Part shown: piece by piece, positions 8,810-19,977 of the stretch | Numbering within the stretch: the stretch's first letter is position 1 | Layout of the letters: each line of letters begins with the position of its first letter | Assembly: GCF_006152145.1 (NCBI RefSeq) | Contig: NZ_VDFV01000003.1 | Span: forward strand, 124,001 to 188,000 | Source of the DNA: Rubellimicrobium roseum | Lineage (GTDB): Bacteria > Pseudomonadota > Alphaproteobacteria > Rhodobacterales > Rhodobacteraceae | Length of the DNA stretch: 64,000 nucleotides | Reading direction: 5' to 3' | Program-made: the position numbers and the translations under genes | Notes under the pieces: model-generated | Seen by the model: only the letters and a program-made list of their open reading frames with translations | Told to the model about the DNA's origin: nothing | The model's database searches: none

Positions 8810-9478
8810 TCAGGCCGGGGCCCAGCCCTCCGGGTCGTGGAGGTAGGCCTCGACGGCGGCCAGCGTCTCGGCGTCGAAGGCCTCCCGGCGGCGGGCCTCG
8901 GCCAGCACATCCCACCAGGTGCAGAGCGAATGGAGCCGCACGCCCTCGGCGGCGAGGCGCTCGTGCATCTCGGGGAAGATGCCATAGGCGAAGATGACCG
9001 CCGTATGGGCGCAGGTGGCCCCGGTGTCGCGGATGGCCTGCACGAAGCTGAGCTTGGAGCCGCCGTCGGTGGCGAGGTCCTCGACGAGGAGGACCCGCTG
9101 GCCCTCGGTCATCACGCCCTCGATCCGGGCGTTCCTGCCGTAGCCCTTGGGCTTCTTGCGCACGTAGGTCATGGGCAGCGCCATGCGGTCCGCGACCATG
9201 GCGGCGAAGGGGATGCCCGCCGTTTCGCCGCCCGCGATGTTGTCGAAGGCCTCCAGCCCCGCCTCGCGCATCACCGTCACGCACAGGAAGTCCATCAGCG
9301 CCGACCGGATGCGGGGGAAGGAGATCAGGCGGCGGCAGTCGATGTAGGTGGGCGCCTTGCGGCCCGAGGCGTGGGTGAAGGGCTCGCGCGCGTTGAAGTG
9401 GACGGCCTTGGCCTCCAGCAGCATGGCGGCGGACAGGCGCGCGATCTCCTCGCGCGGGGGGAAGCTCGTGGGGATCAT
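8810..9478 (-). CDS. pyrE: Orotate phosphoribosyltransferase
   Basis: A 222-residue PRTase that makes orotidine monophosphate from orotate and PRPP in pyrimidine synthesis. The PRPP-binding motif is [13 protein letters not shown]. Other family features are [17 protein letters not shown] near the N-terminus, the flexible-loop lysines in [17 protein letters not shown], and [16 protein letters not shown]. In related genomes pyrE is expected close to pyrC. Here the two are separated by a small HExxH protein gene and a divergent regulator gene. A 52-bp repeat copy follows the stop. Confidence 0.95.
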   Translation of the reverse strand: MIPTSFPPREEIARLSAAMLLEAKAVHFNAREPFTHASGRKAPTYIDCRRLISFPRIRSALMDFLCVTVMREAGLEAFDNIAGGETAGIPFAAMVADRMALPMTYVRKKPKGYGRNARIEGVMTEGQRVLLVEDLATDGGSKLSFVQAIRDTGATCAHTAVIFAYGIFPEMHERLAAEGVRLHSLCTWWDVLAEARRREAFDAETLAAVEAYLHDPEGWAPA

Positions 9479-9544
9479 GGCGGCTCCGGGGCGTTGGGTC
9501 GGGGCCGCATATGACGGATGGACGGGGGACGGAAGGCCCCGGCG

Positions 9545-10027
9545 TCAGCAGATCGAATAGGCGTGGGCCCAGAAGGTGCGGTTGGGGATCGGGTCGTCGG
9601 TCCGCGTCTCGCGCAGGTAGCGGCCGCCCAGAAGATAGGCTTCGGTTTCGCCATGCGCGGGGCAGGGCCAGGTCGCGGCGGCGCCGGTCTGCCACTGGAT
9701 GTGGTGGATCAGCTCGTGGAGCACGATCTCGCGGAAGATCGGGTTCTCGGCCGGGTCCTCCCAGTGCTCGGCGTCCGTGACGTACTCGGGTGAGAGGACG
9801 TAGATCGTGCCGTGGGCGCCGTCCTCGGCCGAGTAGAGCGCGAGGAGGCGGTCGTCCACGCCGTCCGAAGGCAGGAGCTGCGGCGCGGCCGAGTAGTATT
9901 CGCGCGTCAGGTCCGGGGGGCGCATGAGGACGAGGGTGGGGCGGGGCAGGTCGGCGGTCTCGTAGTCGGTCTCGGCCTCGATCCAGGCCAGGAGGGCGTC
10001 GAGGAGCAGGTCCATGGGGGGTTCCAT
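9545..10027 (-). CDS. Small HExxH metal-dependent protein
   Basis: A 160-residue soluble protein with a zincin-type HELIHHIQ motif at residues 104-111, preceded by the hydrophobic stretch NPIFREIVL. A later acidic AHGETEAYLLGGRYL could supply the third metal ligand (the Glu of GETEAY), as in gluzincin-like folds. There is no signal peptide. The chain is shorter than usual secreted metalloproteases. Start at 10027; an in-frame ATG at 10015 is an alternative, and neither has a clear ribosome site. The substrate is unknown. It is divergent from the winged-helix regulator. Confidence 0.75.
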   Translation of the reverse strand: MEPPMDLLLDALLAWIEAETDYETADLPRPTLVLMRPPDLTREYYSAAPQLLPSDGVDDRLLALYSAEDGAHGTIYVLSPEYVTDAEHWEDPAENPIFREIVLHELIHHIQWQTGAAATWPCPAHGETEAYLLGGRYLRETRTDDPIPNRTFWAHAYSIC

Positions 10028-10090
10028 CGCAGGCAGCTTGGCGGAACTACGACCAAGGTCGGTGTTTCGTCCCCACCGAGGGCAAAAATT

Positions 10091-10121
10091 TTGACGAGAC
10101 TGTTCTGAATTTGGATACAAT
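10091..10121 (+). promoter_or_regulatory. Candidate promoter for the winged-helix/TPR gene
   Basis: TTGACG at 10091-10096 and TACAAT at 10116-10121 resemble -35 and -10 boxes with a 19-nt spacer, which is long. The local sequence is A/T-rich against a G/C-rich background. It would give a leader of about 15 nt before the ATG at 10142. Confidence 0.4.
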
Positions 10122-10141
10122 CGCCGCCGGGGGGTCGTGTG

Positions 10142-11737
10142 ATGGACCTGGGTGGCGTTGTTCTGGACGAAAGGGGAAACCTGCGGAACGCGGCGGGGGC
10201 CCCGGTGCCGCTGCGGGCGCAGTCGCTGAAGGTCCTGCTGGTGCTGGCCGGGCGGCCGGGCCAGGTGGTGAGCAAGGACGAGATCTTCGCGGCCGTCTGG
10301 GGCGCGGTCCATGTCACCGACGACAGCCTGACCCAGTGCGTGGCCGATATCCGCCGCGCCATCGGCGACCGGGGGCACAGGGTGGTCCAGACGGTGCCCA
10401 AGCGCGGCTACCGGCTGGTGCCGCCCAGCGTTCCCGATCCCGAGCCGCTCCAGCCGCCTCCCGCGCCGGAGGCGGCCCCGGTCGTCGCCGCGTCGGCCCC
10501 GAAGCGGGCCCGCCCGGCGTGGATCGGAGGGGCGGCTCTGGCGGCGCTGGTGGCGGTCGGGACACTGGGCTGGTCCTGGGGCGGTCGCGGCGGCACGCTG
10601 CCCACGCTGGCCGTGATGCCCTTCGAGGACCTGTCGGGCGACCCGCGCTGGGAGCGGCTGGGGCGTGGGATCGCGGCGGACCTGGCCGCCGACCTGTCGC
10701 GGGGCGGCAACGTCGTGGTCGCCGCGCCCGAGGCCGAGGCGCGCTACCGCCTGGACGGCACGCTGACGGCCGAAGCGGGTGCGCTGCGCATCGTGGCCCG
10801 CCTGACGGACGAGGCCGAGGGGCGGGTGCTGTGGTCGGATCGGTGGACGGGTCCGGCCGAGAGCGTCTTCGCCGTGCAGGACGAGATCCTGCGCCGGGTG
10901 GGCGGGCAGATGGACGGGACCTGGACCGGGCTGATCGCGCGGGCGGAGATGGTGGGCGGGGGGACGCGCGACCTGGGGGCCTACGAGCTGTACCTCAGGG
11001 GCGCGGAGGCCAAGCACCGCTTCACCCCGGAAGGCTATGTCGAGGCCGTGGGCCATTTCCGGCAGGCGATCGCCGCCGATCCGGGCTTCGTGAAGGCTCA
11101 TGTCTCGCTGGCCATCGTGCTCATGTTCCAGGTCCTGGGCGCCCCCACCGAGGCCGAGGCGCGGGCGCTGCTCGACGAGGCGCGGGTGGCCGCCGAGCGG
11201 GCGGTGGCGCTCGACCCCGAGGACCCGGACGCCCTGGTGCAGCTTGCCTCGGCGCGCGTGGGGCAGGGGCGGCGGGCCGAGGCGCGGGCGGCGCTGGAGC
11301 GGGCGGTGGAGCTGGCGCCCAACAACCCCGACGTGCTGACCGTCGCCGCCTGGACCTACCCCTGGGCGGACGGGCCGGGGCTCGACTGGGCGCGGCGGGC
11401 GATGGAGCTGCATCCCGCTCCGCCGGGCTACTTCCAGGTCGGGCTCGCGCTCGCGGCGCTGCTCGCGGGCGAGCTGGAGCTGGCGCGGAGGGCCGCCCGC
11501 GCCGCGCCCCCCGTCCCCGAGGCCCTGGCCGTCCGGGGCGCGGCCGAGGCGCTGGCGGGCGACCTCGTGGCGAGCCGGGCGGCCTTTGCGGACTTCGCCG
11601 CGCAGACCAGCTTCCGCCGGCTGGGGCTCTATTACGGCACGCCGGATTTCGTGGCCGACCCGGCCTGGGCGCCGTTCGTGGAAGGCGCGCGGCGCGCGGG
11701 GGTCCTTTCGGGCCGAAGGGGGCTGGCCTGGAACTAG
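10142..11737 (+). CDS. Membrane-anchored winged-helix regulator with TPR domain
   Basis: A 531-residue ToxR/CadC-like protein. Residues 1-93 form an OmpR-type winged helix ([21 protein letters not shown], then [17 protein letters not shown] and VPKRGYRLV). A Pro/Ala linker and one membrane segment (about 126-146) follow. Next comes the [16 protein letters not shown] module found ahead of TPRs in such proteins, then a C-terminal TPR array (for example [20 protein letters not shown]). The cytoplasmic DNA-binding domain and periplasmic TPRs fit a one-component sensor. The target is not evident. A GTG at 10139 is an alternative start. Its stop overlaps the convergent pyrC stop by 4 nt. Confidence 0.85.
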   Translation: MDLGGVVLDERGNLRNAAGAPVPLRAQSLKVLLVLAGRPGQVVSKDEIFAAVWGAVHVTDDSLTQCVADIRRAIGDRGHRVVQTVPKRGYRLVPPSVPDPEPLQPPPAPEAAPVVAASAPKRARPAWIGGAALAALVAVGTLGWSWGGRGGTLPTLAVMPFEDLSGDPRWERLGRGIAADLAADLSRGGNVVVAAPEAEARYRLDGTLTAEAGALRIVARLTDEAEGRVLWSDRWTGPAESVFAVQDEILRRVGGQMDGTWTGLIARAEMVGGGTRDLGAYELYLRGAEAKHRFTPEGYVEAVGHFRQAIAADPGFVKAHVSLAIVLMFQVLGAPTEAEARALLDEARVAAERAVALDPEDPDALVQLASARVGQGRRAEARAALERAVELAPNNPDVLTVAAWTYPWADGPGLDWARRAMELHPAPPGYFQVGLALAALLAGELELARRAARAAPPVPEALAVRGAAEALAGDLVASRAAFADFAAQTSFRRLGLYYGTPDFVADPAWAPFVEGARRAGVLSGRRGLAWN

Positions 11738-12786
11738 GACCCGACCTGCCAGTGGAGCGGGAAGCCCGGATCGAAGACGGTCACGGGGCCCTCGTCGGTG
11801 GCGACGGCGGCGGGCGGAGACCAGGGCTCGCCCCGGACGAGCGTGATCCGCTCCTCGTTGGGAGGCAGGCCGTAGAAGCGCGGGCCGTTGAGCGAGGCGA
11901 AGGCTTCGAGCTGGTCGAGCGCCTCGGCGGCCTCGAAGACCTCGGCCAGGATGGACATCGTCACCGGCGCGGTGAAGCAGCCCGCGCAGCCGCAGGGCTG
12001 GAGCTTGGCCGCGTCGAGGTGCGGCGCGGAGTCGGTGCCCAGGAAGAAGCGCCTGTCGCCCGACACGGCCGCCTGCACCAGCGCGATGCGGTGCGTCTCG
12101 CGCTTGGCGACGGGAAGGCAGTAGTAGTGCGGCCGGATGCCCCCCGCGAGGATGGCGTTGCGGTTGATGACGAGGTGGTGGGTGGTGATCGTCGCCGCCA
12201 CGTTCTTGGGCTGGTCGCGCACGAAGTCCACGCCGTCCTGGGTGGTGACGTGTTCGAGCACGAGGCGCAGGTCGGGGATGCGGCGGCGGAGGGGCTTGAG
12301 CACCCGGTCGATGAACACCGCCTCGCGGTCGAAGATGTCGACCTCGGAGTCCGTCACCTCGCCGTGCAGGCAGAGCGGCATCCCGATCTCGGCCATGCGC
12401 TCCAGCACCGGGCGCACCTTGTCGAGATCGCGGACGCCGGCGTGGCTGTTGGTCGTGGCGCCCGCCGGATAGAGCTTCACCGCATGGGCGACGCCCGACA
12501 GGAAGGCATGGGCCACGTCGTCGGGGTCGGTCGCCTCGGTGAGATAGAGCGTCATCAGCGGCTCGAACCGCAGGCCTTCGGGCAGCGCGGCGAGGATGCG
12601 GTCGCGGTAGGCGGCGGCCTGCGCGGCGGTGACCACCGGGGGCACGAGGTTCGGCATGACGATGGCGCGGGCGAAGTCGCGCGCCGTGTGCGGCAGCACG
12701 GCCCGGAGCATGGCCCCATCGCGCAGGTGCAGGTGCCAGTCGTCGGGGCGGCGGAGGGTGAGGCGGGTCCAGGAGCGGTGCGGCAT
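11734..12786 (-). CDS. pyrC: Dihydroorotase (class II)
   Basis: A 350-residue zinc amidohydrolase that closes carbamoyl aspartate to dihydroorotate. The first metal-binding motif DWHLHLRDG is near residue 17. The carboxylated lysine should be that of AVKLYPAG. Histidine ligands follow in CLHGEV and VLEHVTT, and the catalytic aspartate in [17 protein letters not shown] stretch precedes the end, as in many proteobacterial PyrC proteins. The length is normal. It is convergent with the winged-helix/TPR gene, sharing 4 nt at the stops. Confidence 0.96.
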   Translation of the reverse strand: MPHRSWTRLTLRRPDDWHLHLRDGAMLRAVLPHTARDFARAIVMPNLVPPVVTAAQAAAYRDRILAALPEGLRFEPLMTLYLTEATDPDDVAHAFLSGVAHAVKLYPAGATTNSHAGVRDLDKVRPVLERMAEIGMPLCLHGEVTDSEVDIFDREAVFIDRVLKPLRRRIPDLRLVLEHVTTQDGVDFVRDQPKNVAATITTHHLVINRNAILAGGIRPHYYCLPVAKRETHRIALVQAAVSGDRRFFLGTDSAPHLDAAKLQPCGCAGCFTAPVTMSILAEVFEAAEALDQLEAFASLNGPRFYGLPPNEERITLVRGEPWSPPAAVATDEGPVTVFDPGFPLHWQVGS

Positions 12787-12929
12787 GATGGGTTCGGGCC
12801 TAGCACGAGGCGGGGAAAGGGACCAGATGGGGCGATCCTGCCGCCACGCCGCCACGGAAGGGCCGTTAGGCCGCGGGCGGCGTCTGCGGCATGATGGGGC
12901 CGAATCCCCCTGCGATGGGTGCCCCCGTG

Positions 12930-13538
12930 ATGCGCGTGCTTTCGGCCCTGGCCGCCCTTCTCGTTCCCGCCGCCCCGGCGGCGGCGGACTGCCTCGGGGG
13001 CGATCATCTGGGGCGCGGCGTGGTCGTGACCTTCGAGAACGGCGACCGCACCACCCTGCGGCGCCTGGCCGATGGGGCCATCGAGGTCGAGGAGCGGCGC
13101 GCGGGCGAGGGAGCGGCGATGCGCTACCGGTCGGCCTTTGGCGTCTACTTCTTCGAGGAGGTGGAGCTGGACGAGGACGGGGCGCCCGTGCCCGGCACGC
13201 GGCTCGAGGTGCTCTATCCGCAGGACCCGCTGACCCTGCCGCCACCCGCGCCCGGGATCGTCTGGTCGGGACGCACCACCAACCGCTTCGCCGACGGGCA
13301 GGAGCGCGCCGAGATCGCCACCGTCCGCTTCCTCGAAGGAGAGCCGCTGGAGATCGGGGGCTGCTCCTACCGGACGGTCGCGGCCGAGCTGCGCTACGAC
13401 TGGGGCAAGGCCGGGGGGCTGACGTTGCGCTACGATTACCTGATCGACCTGGGGGCCGCGGTGATCCGCTCGAACCGGTTCGACGGGAGCGCGCTGCGGG
13501 AGACGCGTCCGGTGCGGCTGGCGCCGGCGCGGAAATAG
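12930..13538 (+). CDS. Exported protein of unknown function
   Basis: A 202-residue protein with a signal peptide ([19 protein letters not shown]) and a mature N-terminus near DCLGG. The mature part is acidic and beta-rich. It has two cysteines (in DCLGG and GGCSYR) that could form a disulfide in the periplasm. I chose the ATG at 12930 because it places the signal peptide at the N-terminus; upstream in-frame ATGs give a poor leader. I recognise no family. It is followed 29 nt later by a methyltransferase gene on the same strand. Confidence 0.72.
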   Translation: MRVLSALAALLVPAAPAAADCLGGDHLGRGVVVTFENGDRTTLRRLADGAIEVEERRAGEGAAMRYRSAFGVYFFEEVELDEDGAPVPGTRLEVLYPQDPLTLPPPAPGIVWSGRTTNRFADGQERAEIATVRFLEGEPLEIGGCSYRTVAAELRYDWGKAGGLTLRYDYLIDLGAAVIRSNRFDGSALRETRPVRLAPARK

Positions 13539-13567
13539 GGCGGGGACCACAGCCGGGGGGAGGACGC

Positions 13568-14422
13568 GTGGCCGGGGACGGGAACGAGGAACAGGCGGGG
13601 ATCTGGAACGGCGACGTGGGGCAGCGCTGGCTCCAGTACGGCACGGCGCTGGAGGCGATGCTGGCCGAGGTCTCGGCCCGGCTTCTGGCGCAGGCCGGGC
13701 TCGGGCCGGGGATGCAGGTGCTGGAGGTGGGCTGCGGCGCCGGGGCGCTGGCGCTGCAGATCGGGCGGCGGGTCGGGCCGCGGGGCTTCGTGCTGGGGCT
13801 CGACATCTCGGAGCCGCTGCTGGCCGAGGCCGAGGCGCGGCGGCGCGTGGCGGGGCTGCCGCAGGTGGGCTTCCAGCTTGAGGACGCGCAGGACGCGCGG
13901 CTGCCGCCCGGGACCTTCGACCTCGTGATGTCGCAGTTCGGGGCGATGTTCTTCGCGGACCCGGTCGCAGCCTTCGCCAACCTGCGCGGCGCGCTCAGGC
14001 ACGGGGGACGGGTCCTGCTGATGGGCTGGGGGCCGGTGGGGCAGAATCCCTTCTTCGCGCTCGCCCGCGCGGCGGCGGTGCGGCAGCTGGGGCCGCCCGA
14101 GGCCACGGGGCCGGAGGACGCGCCGGGGCCCTTCGCCTTCGCCGACCGGGCGCGGGTCGAGGCGCGGCTCGCGCACGCGGGCTTCGAGGAGGTGGGCTCC
14201 GAGGCGCTGCCGGTGGACCTCTGGCCTCCGGGCGGGCCGGCCGAGGCGGCGGTGCTGGCGACCGGCCTGGGGCCGGCGGCGGCGCGCCTGCGCGAAGCGG
14301 GCGCGGGCGAGGAGGAGCGCGCGGCGATCCGGGCCGAGCTGGAGGCCGCCTACGCGCCCTTCGCGACCGCGCGGGGGCTGCGGGTGCCGGCCCTCGTCCA
14401 CGTCTTCGAGGCCCGGCGGTAG
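13568..14422 (+). CDS. Class I SAM-dependent methyltransferase
   Basis: A 284-residue cytoplasmic methyltransferase. Motif I is [16 protein letters not shown], followed by the acidic [10 protein letters not shown], then [16 protein letters not shown] and [12 protein letters not shown]. The pattern matches the UbiE/Methyltransf_11 group. [16 protein letters not shown] at the N-terminus is common in such enzymes, where a trailing [21 protein letters not shown] follows. The substrate is unknown. The GTG start at 13568 has a GGGGAGGA ribosome site just upstream. It is convergent with gcdH, with 4 nt between the stops. Confidence 0.85.
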   Translation: MAGDGNEEQAGIWNGDVGQRWLQYGTALEAMLAEVSARLLAQAGLGPGMQVLEVGCGAGALALQIGRRVGPRGFVLGLDISEPLLAEAEARRRVAGLPQVGFQLEDAQDARLPPGTFDLVMSQFGAMFFADPVAAFANLRGALRHGGRVLLMGWGPVGQNPFFALARAAAVRQLGPPEATGPEDAPGPFAFADRARVEARLAHAGFEEVGSEALPVDLWPPGGPAEAAVLATGLGPAAARLREAGAGEEERAAIRAELEAAYAPFATARGLRVPALVHVFEARR

Positions 14423-14426
14423 GGGG

Positions 14427-15662
<1,236 letters not shown>

Positions 15663-15827
15663 GGGCGTCTCCTCCGTCCTGCGGGCGCAAGGTAGGGCGG
15701 CGCGTCGCGAGGCGCAATGGCGGGGCGGCGGTCGGGTATTCCCCACCTGACAGGCGTCACGGAAAAGCCGAAAAGCCGTGGCATTCCAGCATTTAGCGTT
15801 CTGCACCCGCATCGTTCGGAGATTGTC

Positions 15828-16274
15828 ATGAAGGTTCTTTTCGCTGCCGCCGCCCTGTCCGTCCTGGCCGCCGCGCCGGCCCTGGCCTGCCCCAACTGGG
15901 AGGCCAGTCCCTCCTTCGGCCAGATCGACCTCTCGGCGGGGTTCATGCCCGACCCCTATGTGCGCAACATCACCGCCGGGGGGCGCTACGACCTGGCCGG
16001 GTGCTTCGGGTCCAACGGCTGGGGCGGGTCGGTCGCGTCCAAGCCCGACTTCGACCTCTACTGGTCGGGCAACTCGTCGGCGCTGACGATCTCGGTCAAC
16101 TCGGGGTCGGACACGGTGCTGCTCATCAACGCGCCGGACGGCGAGTGGTACTACAGCGACGACCCGGCAGCGATCACGTTCCGCAGCCCGCAGCAGGGGC
16201 TCTACGACATCTGGATCGGCTCCTACGGCGGCCACAGCGGCATCCCCGGCCAGCTCGTCATCACGGAGCGCTGA
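15828..16274 (+). CDS. Small exported beta-rich protein
   Basis: A 148-residue protein with a signal peptide ([20 protein letters not shown]) and a mature N-terminus [12 protein letters not shown]. The mature part is rich in Gly, Ser, Asp and aromatic residues ([42 protein letters not shown]), a pattern of beta-sandwich or pre-peptidase C-terminal-like modules. It has two cysteines. A CGGAGA ribosome site lies five bases before the ATG. I see no catalytic residues, so a peptidase name would not be justified. Confidence 0.75.
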   Translation: MKVLFAAAALSVLAAAPALACPNWEASPSFGQIDLSAGFMPDPYVRNITAGGRYDLAGCFGSNGWGGSVASKPDFDLYWSGNSSALTISVNSGSDTVLLINAPDGEWYYSDDPAAITFRSPQQGLYDIWIGSYGGHSGIPGQLVITER

Positions 16275-16277
16275 GGT

Positions 16278-16296
16278 GCCGGCCTCCGCGGCCGGC
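16278..16296 (+). terminator. Weak hairpin after the exported-protein gene
   Basis: GCCGGCC at 16278-16284 pairs with GGCCGGC at 16290-16296 across a 5-nt loop, a few bases after the stop codon. No T-run follows, so this is at best a weak or Rho-assisted terminator. Confidence 0.35.
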
Positions 16297-16437
16297 TCTG
16301 CCCCGGGGTTATGGCCTGCGGGGCGGATGTTATTGCCTAACCTCCGGGCGGAAACCAGATCCGCCAGCATGCGTTGATCGCGGACCCCGCGCCCGCCCCG
16401 TCCGGGGGACGGGCGCCGTCCGCCGGAGGAAATACCG

Positions 16438-18651
16438 ATGACGTCACGACCCATCCGCGCCACCACGGCGCTGGTCGCCACGCTGGCGCTGCTGGTGCCG
16501 CAAGGCGGCCTCGTCTCCGAGGCCCAGGCGCAGGAAACGGTGCGGCTGTGCCGCGACCAGTCCGAGCCCCCCTGTCCGGACGGCGAGCCCCGCCGCGGCA
16601 GCCGCTTCATCGTGAACGAGGATGGCAGCCTCAGCCGCGCCAACGGTGGCGGCGGCGAGGAGGGGCGCGCCCGGGAGGGAGGCGGCGGCGAGGGGGAGCG
16701 CGCCCGGGAGGAGGGCGGCGGCGAGGGCCGCGAAGAGGAGCGCCGGGCCCGTCGCGAGGAGCGCCGGGCCGAGGAGCAGGCGCGCGAGGAAGAGCGCCGG
16801 GCCGAGGAGCAGGCCCGCGAAGAGGAGCGCCGGTCCGAGGAGCGCACCCGCGAGGAGCGGCGCGCGGCCGAGGAGCAGGAGCGCGAAGAGGGCCGCCGGG
16901 CCGAGGAGCGGGCCCGCGAGGAGGAGCGCGCGGCGGAAGAAGAGGCTCGGGCGCAGGCCGAGGCCGAAGAGGAAGCGCGGCGGCAGGCCGAAGAGGAGGC
17001 GCGGGCCGAGGAGGAATCGCGGGCCGCCGCGGAGGCCGAGGAGCAGGCCCGCGCGGAGGCCGAGGAAGAGGCTCGGGCCGAGGAAGAGGCGCGTGCCCAG
17101 GCCGAAGCCGAAGCCGAGGAGGAGGCCCGCGCGGCTGCGGAGGCCGAAGAGGAGGCCCGTGCCGAGGAAGAGGCGCGGGCCCAGGCCGAAGCCGAAGCCG
17201 AGGAGGAGGCCCGCGCAGCTGCGGAGGCTGAAGAGCAGGCCCGTGCCGAGGAAGAGGCGCGTGCCCAGGCCGAAGACGAGGCCCGCGCCGAAGCCGAAGC
17301 CGAGGCGCAGGCCGAGGAAGGAACCCGGGCCCAGCGCCGCGAGGAGCGCCGCGCCCGCGCCCGCGCCGAGCGCGAGGCCGCGCAGGAGGCTCTGGCCGAG
17401 GAGGAGGCGCGCGCCCGCGCCGAGGCAGAGGCGGAGGCCGAGGCCGACACGGAGGCCCGCGCCGCCCGCCGGGCCGAGGCCCGCGCTCGCGCCCGCGCCG
17501 AGGCCGACGCCGAGGCGGCCGCCGCTCTGGAGGATGCCGCTCAGCGGGAGGCCGAAGCCATCGAGGCCCGCGAGGCGGCCGAGGCGGAGCTGGAGGAGAC
17601 GCGCCAGCGGCTCGAGGCGGCGCTGGCCGCCGAGGCGGGCGCTGCCGAGGAGGAGGCCAACGTCGAGGAGCTGAGCATCGGCGAGGCGGATGTCCGCACC
17701 GCGACCGAGGACTTCGCCACCGACGTGAGCGGCGACGACGAGGACGACGGTGGCCTGAGCACCCTGGAGCGCGCGCTCCTTCTGGGGCTGGGCGCCGCGG
17801 CGGTGGGCTCGTTCCTCAACAACGGCGACGAGGTGGTGACGAACTCGGGCGACCGGGTGGTGACGCGCAATCCGACCACGGGCGGCTACGACGTCTACCG
17901 CAACGACGACGCGATCCTCTACCAGCCGGGCTCGGACGTGCGGACCGAGACCTTCTCGGACGGGTCCACCCGGACCTTCGTGGACCGCGGCGACGGCACG
18001 CAGGTCGTGACCATCCGGGACGCGAACGGGGTCGTCCTGCGCCGGGCGCGGGTGCTGCCCGACGGCACTCAGGTCCCGCTGATCGACGACCTGCGCGAGG
18101 TCCCGCCCGTGGACGTGCGGGCGCTGATCGACGAGGCCCCCGCGCCGGTGGTGGTGGAATCGGCCGGGCTCGACGTGGCCGAGCTGCGGGCGCTGCTGGA
18201 GGAGGAGCCGGAATACGACCCCGGCCGCGACTTCTCGCTGCGGCAGGTGCGCGAGATCTCGGCGGTGCGGAACCTGATGCCGGCCGTGGACCTGGAGGTG
18301 AACTTCCCCAGCGGATCGGCGGCCATTCCGGGGACGCAGCTGTCGAACCTCGTGGAGATGGGCATCCTGATCGAGGACGCGCTGGACGAGAATCCCGGCG
18401 AGGTCTTCCTGATCGAGGGCCACACCGACGCGGTGGGCGGCGACGCGCTCAACCTCGCTCTGTCGGACCGGCGGGCCGAGTCGGTCGCGCTGGCGCTGAC
18501 CGAGAACTTCGATATCCCGCCCGAGAACCTGGTGGTGCAGGGCTACGGCGAGGAGTTCCTGAAGGTGCGGACCGAGTCCGACGAGGAGGAGAACCGCCGC
18601 GCCACGATCCGCCGGATCACGCCGCTGCTGGACGTGGCCTCGGCCGAGTAG
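16438..18651 (+). CDS. OmpA-family protein with long charged coiled coil
   Basis: A 737-residue envelope protein. A signal peptide ends near EAQAQ. Residues about 70-410 are almost entirely Glu, Ala and Arg ([10 protein letters not shown]-type repeats) and should form a very long helix or coiled coil. A short hydrophobic stretch [18 protein letters not shown] lies near residue 440. The C-terminal ~125 residues are an OmpA-like peptidoglycan-binding domain with [12 protein letters not shown] and [15 protein letters not shown]. The GGAGG ribosome site is 8 nt upstream. It probably anchors the envelope to peptidoglycan across a long spacer. The coiled coil contains an exact-period DNA tandem repeat. 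Confidence 0.88.
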   Translation: MTSRPIRATTALVATLALLVPQGGLVSEAQAQETVRLCRDQSEPPCPDGEPRRGSRFIVNEDGSLSRANGGGGEEGRAREGGGGEGERAREEGGGEGREEERRARREERRAEEQAREEERRAEEQAREEERRSEERTREERRAAEEQEREEGRRAEERAREEERAAEEEARAQAEAEEEARRQAEEEARAEEESRAAAEAEEQARAEAEEEARAEEEARAQAEAEAEEEARAAAEAEEEARAEEEARAQAEAEAEEEARAAAEAEEQARAEEEARAQAEDEARAEAEAEAQAEEGTRAQRREERRARARAEREAAQEALAEEEARARAEAEAEAEADTEARAARRAEARARARAEADAEAAAALEDAAQREAEAIEAREAAEAELEETRQRLEAALAAEAGAAEEEANVEELSIGEADVRTATEDFATDVSGDDEDDGGLSTLERALLLGLGAAAVGSFLNNGDEVVTNSGDRVVTRNPTTGGYDVYRNDDAILYQPGSDVRTETFSDGSTRTFVDRGDGTQVVTIRDANGVVLRRARVLPDGTQVPLIDDLREVPPVDVRALIDEAPAPVVVESAGLDVAELRALLEEEPEYDPGRDFSLRQVREISAVRNLMPAVDLEVNFPSGSAAIPGTQLSNLVEMGILIEDALDENPGEVFLIEGHTDAVGGDALNLALSDRRAESVALALTENFDIPPENLVVQGYGEEFLKVRTESDEEENRRATIRRITPLLDVASAE
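17077..17274 (+). repeat. 84-bp in-frame tandem repeat, about 2.4 copies
   Basis: Units at 17077-17160 and 17161-17244 are nearly identical, and a third, partial unit runs 17245-17274. The period is 84 bp, or 28 codons, which equals four heptads. Each unit encodes [20 protein letters not shown] followed by AEAEEEAR or AEAEEQAR. Only a handful of bases differ between the first two units, so the duplication looks recent. Confidence 0.85.
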
Positions 18652-18674
18652 GGCCGCGGAGCGAGGGACGGGAA

Positions 18675-18700
18675 GGGGGGTCGCGGTCGCGGCCCCCCTT
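18675..18700 (+). terminator. Terminator after the OmpA-family gene
   Basis: An 11-bp stem, GGGGGGTCGCG with CGCGGCCCCCC (one G-T pair), sits 24 nt after the stop and is followed by TT. The T-run is short, as is common in this G/C-rich window. Confidence 0.55.
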
Positions 18701-18792
18701 CGTCGTCGCGGCGCCGTGTCCGGCCCGGAGGCGGGGCCTTTTCAGGGCGCCGCCGCATGCTTATGTTGCGGTTTCCACCAGGAGGCGTGCCC

Positions 18793-19152
18793 ATGTTCTC
18801 GATCCCCGGCAAGCAGGCCGTGAGCCTGACCCCCGCCGCCGCGCGGCAGATCGCCCGGATGATGACCAAGGACGGACGGTCCGGGCTGCGCGTCGGCGTC
18901 AAGAAGGGCGGCTGCGCCGGCATGGAATACACGATGGAATGGGCCGACAGCGTCAACCCGCTCGACGAGGTGGTGGAGCAGGACGGCGCGCGCGTGATGA
19001 TCGCCCCCATGGCCCAGATGTTCCTGATCGGCACCGAGATCGACTACGAGACCTCGCTGCTGGAGGCGGGCTTCAAGTTCCGCAACCCCAACGTCGTGGA
19101 CGCCTGCGGCTGCGGCGAGTCGGTGAAGTTCGCGGAACCCGCCGTCCGCTAG
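18793..19152 (+). CDS. A-type iron-sulfur carrier protein (HesB/IscA family)
   Basis: A 119-residue A-type carrier that hands Fe-S clusters to apo-proteins. The three ligand cysteines are in KKGGCAGMEY and VVDACGCGESV, giving the family C-x(n)-C-x-C pattern. SLTPAAARQIARMM is the usual N-terminal helix. I start at 18793, where GGAGG lies 7 nt upstream; a longer frame from 18757 lacks this. It could be the SufA, IscA or ErpA paralogue; no suf or isc operon is in the window, so I give no symbol. tpiA follows 60 nt later. Confidence 0.9.
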   Translation: MFSIPGKQAVSLTPAAARQIARMMTKDGRSGLRVGVKKGGCAGMEYTMEWADSVNPLDEVVEQDGARVMIAPMAQMFLIGTEIDYETSLLEAGFKFRNPNVVDACGCGESVKFAEPAVR

Positions 19153-19212
19153 GACCCTTTCCGGGGGCCGGGCGGCTTGATAGGTCTCCTCCGGCCAACA
19201 GGAGGGACAGGG

Positions 19213-19977
19213 ATGCGCCGCAGGCTTGCCGCCGGGAACTGGAAGATGAACGGGACGGCCGCGAGCCTGTCCGAGGTCGAGGCCCTGCTGGACGCGCATG
19301 TGTCCCCCAGCGTCGAGATCCTGCTCTGCCCGCCCGCCACGCTCATCTCGGCCATGGCGGCGGTCAAGGGGCAGCATCCGCTGATGATCGGTGGGCAGGA
19401 CTGCCACGCCGAGGCCAAGGGCGCGCATACCGGCGACATCGCGGCGGCGCAGCTGGCCGACGCGGGCGCGACGCATGTCATCGTCGGCCATTCCGAGCGG
19501 CGCACCAATCACGGCGAGACCGACGAGACGGTCGCGGCCAAGGCGCGCGCGGCGCACGGGGCGGGCCTCGTGGCGGTGATCTGCCTGGGCGAGACGCTGG
19601 AGGAGCGCGAAGGAGGCCGCACGCTGGAGGTCGTGGGGCGCCAGCTCGACGCGAGCGTGCCGGACGGCGCCACGGGGCAGAACACCGTCATCGCCTACGA
19701 GCCCGTCTGGGCCATCGGCACGGGCCTCACGCCCACGAACGGGCAGATCGGCGAGGTCCACGAATTCCTGCGCTCGCGCCTGTCGGCCCGGTTCGGGGCG
19801 GAGGCGGCGCATGTCCGGTTGCTCTACGGCGGCTCGGTCAAGCCTTCGAACGCCGCCGAGATCTTCGGCATCCCCGACGTGGACGGGGCGCTGGTGGGCG
19901 GCGCGAGCCTGAAGGCCGCCGACTTCTCGCCCATCATCGAGGCGCTGGAGCAACTGGCGGACGTGGAGCTGCCCTGA
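19213..19977 (+). CDS. tpiA: Triose-phosphate isomerase
   Basis: A 254-residue TIM-barrel enzyme that interconverts dihydroxyacetone phosphate and glyceraldehyde 3-phosphate. The substrate lysine is in GNWKMNG, the catalytic histidine in VIVGHSERR and the catalytic glutamate in [12 protein letters not shown]. The phosphate loop is [12 protein letters not shown] with [14 protein letters not shown] ribosome site precedes the ATG at 19213. Its TGA overlaps the ATG of the P450 gene by one base, so the two are translationally coupled. Confidence 0.96.
   Translation: MRRRLAAGNWKMNGTAASLSEVEALLDAHVSPSVEILLCPPATLISAMAAVKGQHPLMIGGQDCHAEAKGAHTGDIAAAQLADAGATHVIVGHSERRTNHGETDETVAAKARAAHGAGLVAVICLGETLEEREGGRTLEVVGRQLDASVPDGATGQNTVIAYEPVWAIGTGLTPTNGQIGEVHEFLRSRLSARFGAEAAHVRLLYGGSVKPSNAAEIFGIPDVDGALVGGASLKAADFSPIIEALEQLADVELP

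Noticed and set aside
16444-18423. 659-codon minus-strand frame over the OmpA-family gene
   Set aside because: Leu/Gly-rich antisense shadow of the Glu/Ala repeat; no start context. The plus frame has a signal peptide, ribosome site and OmpA domain.
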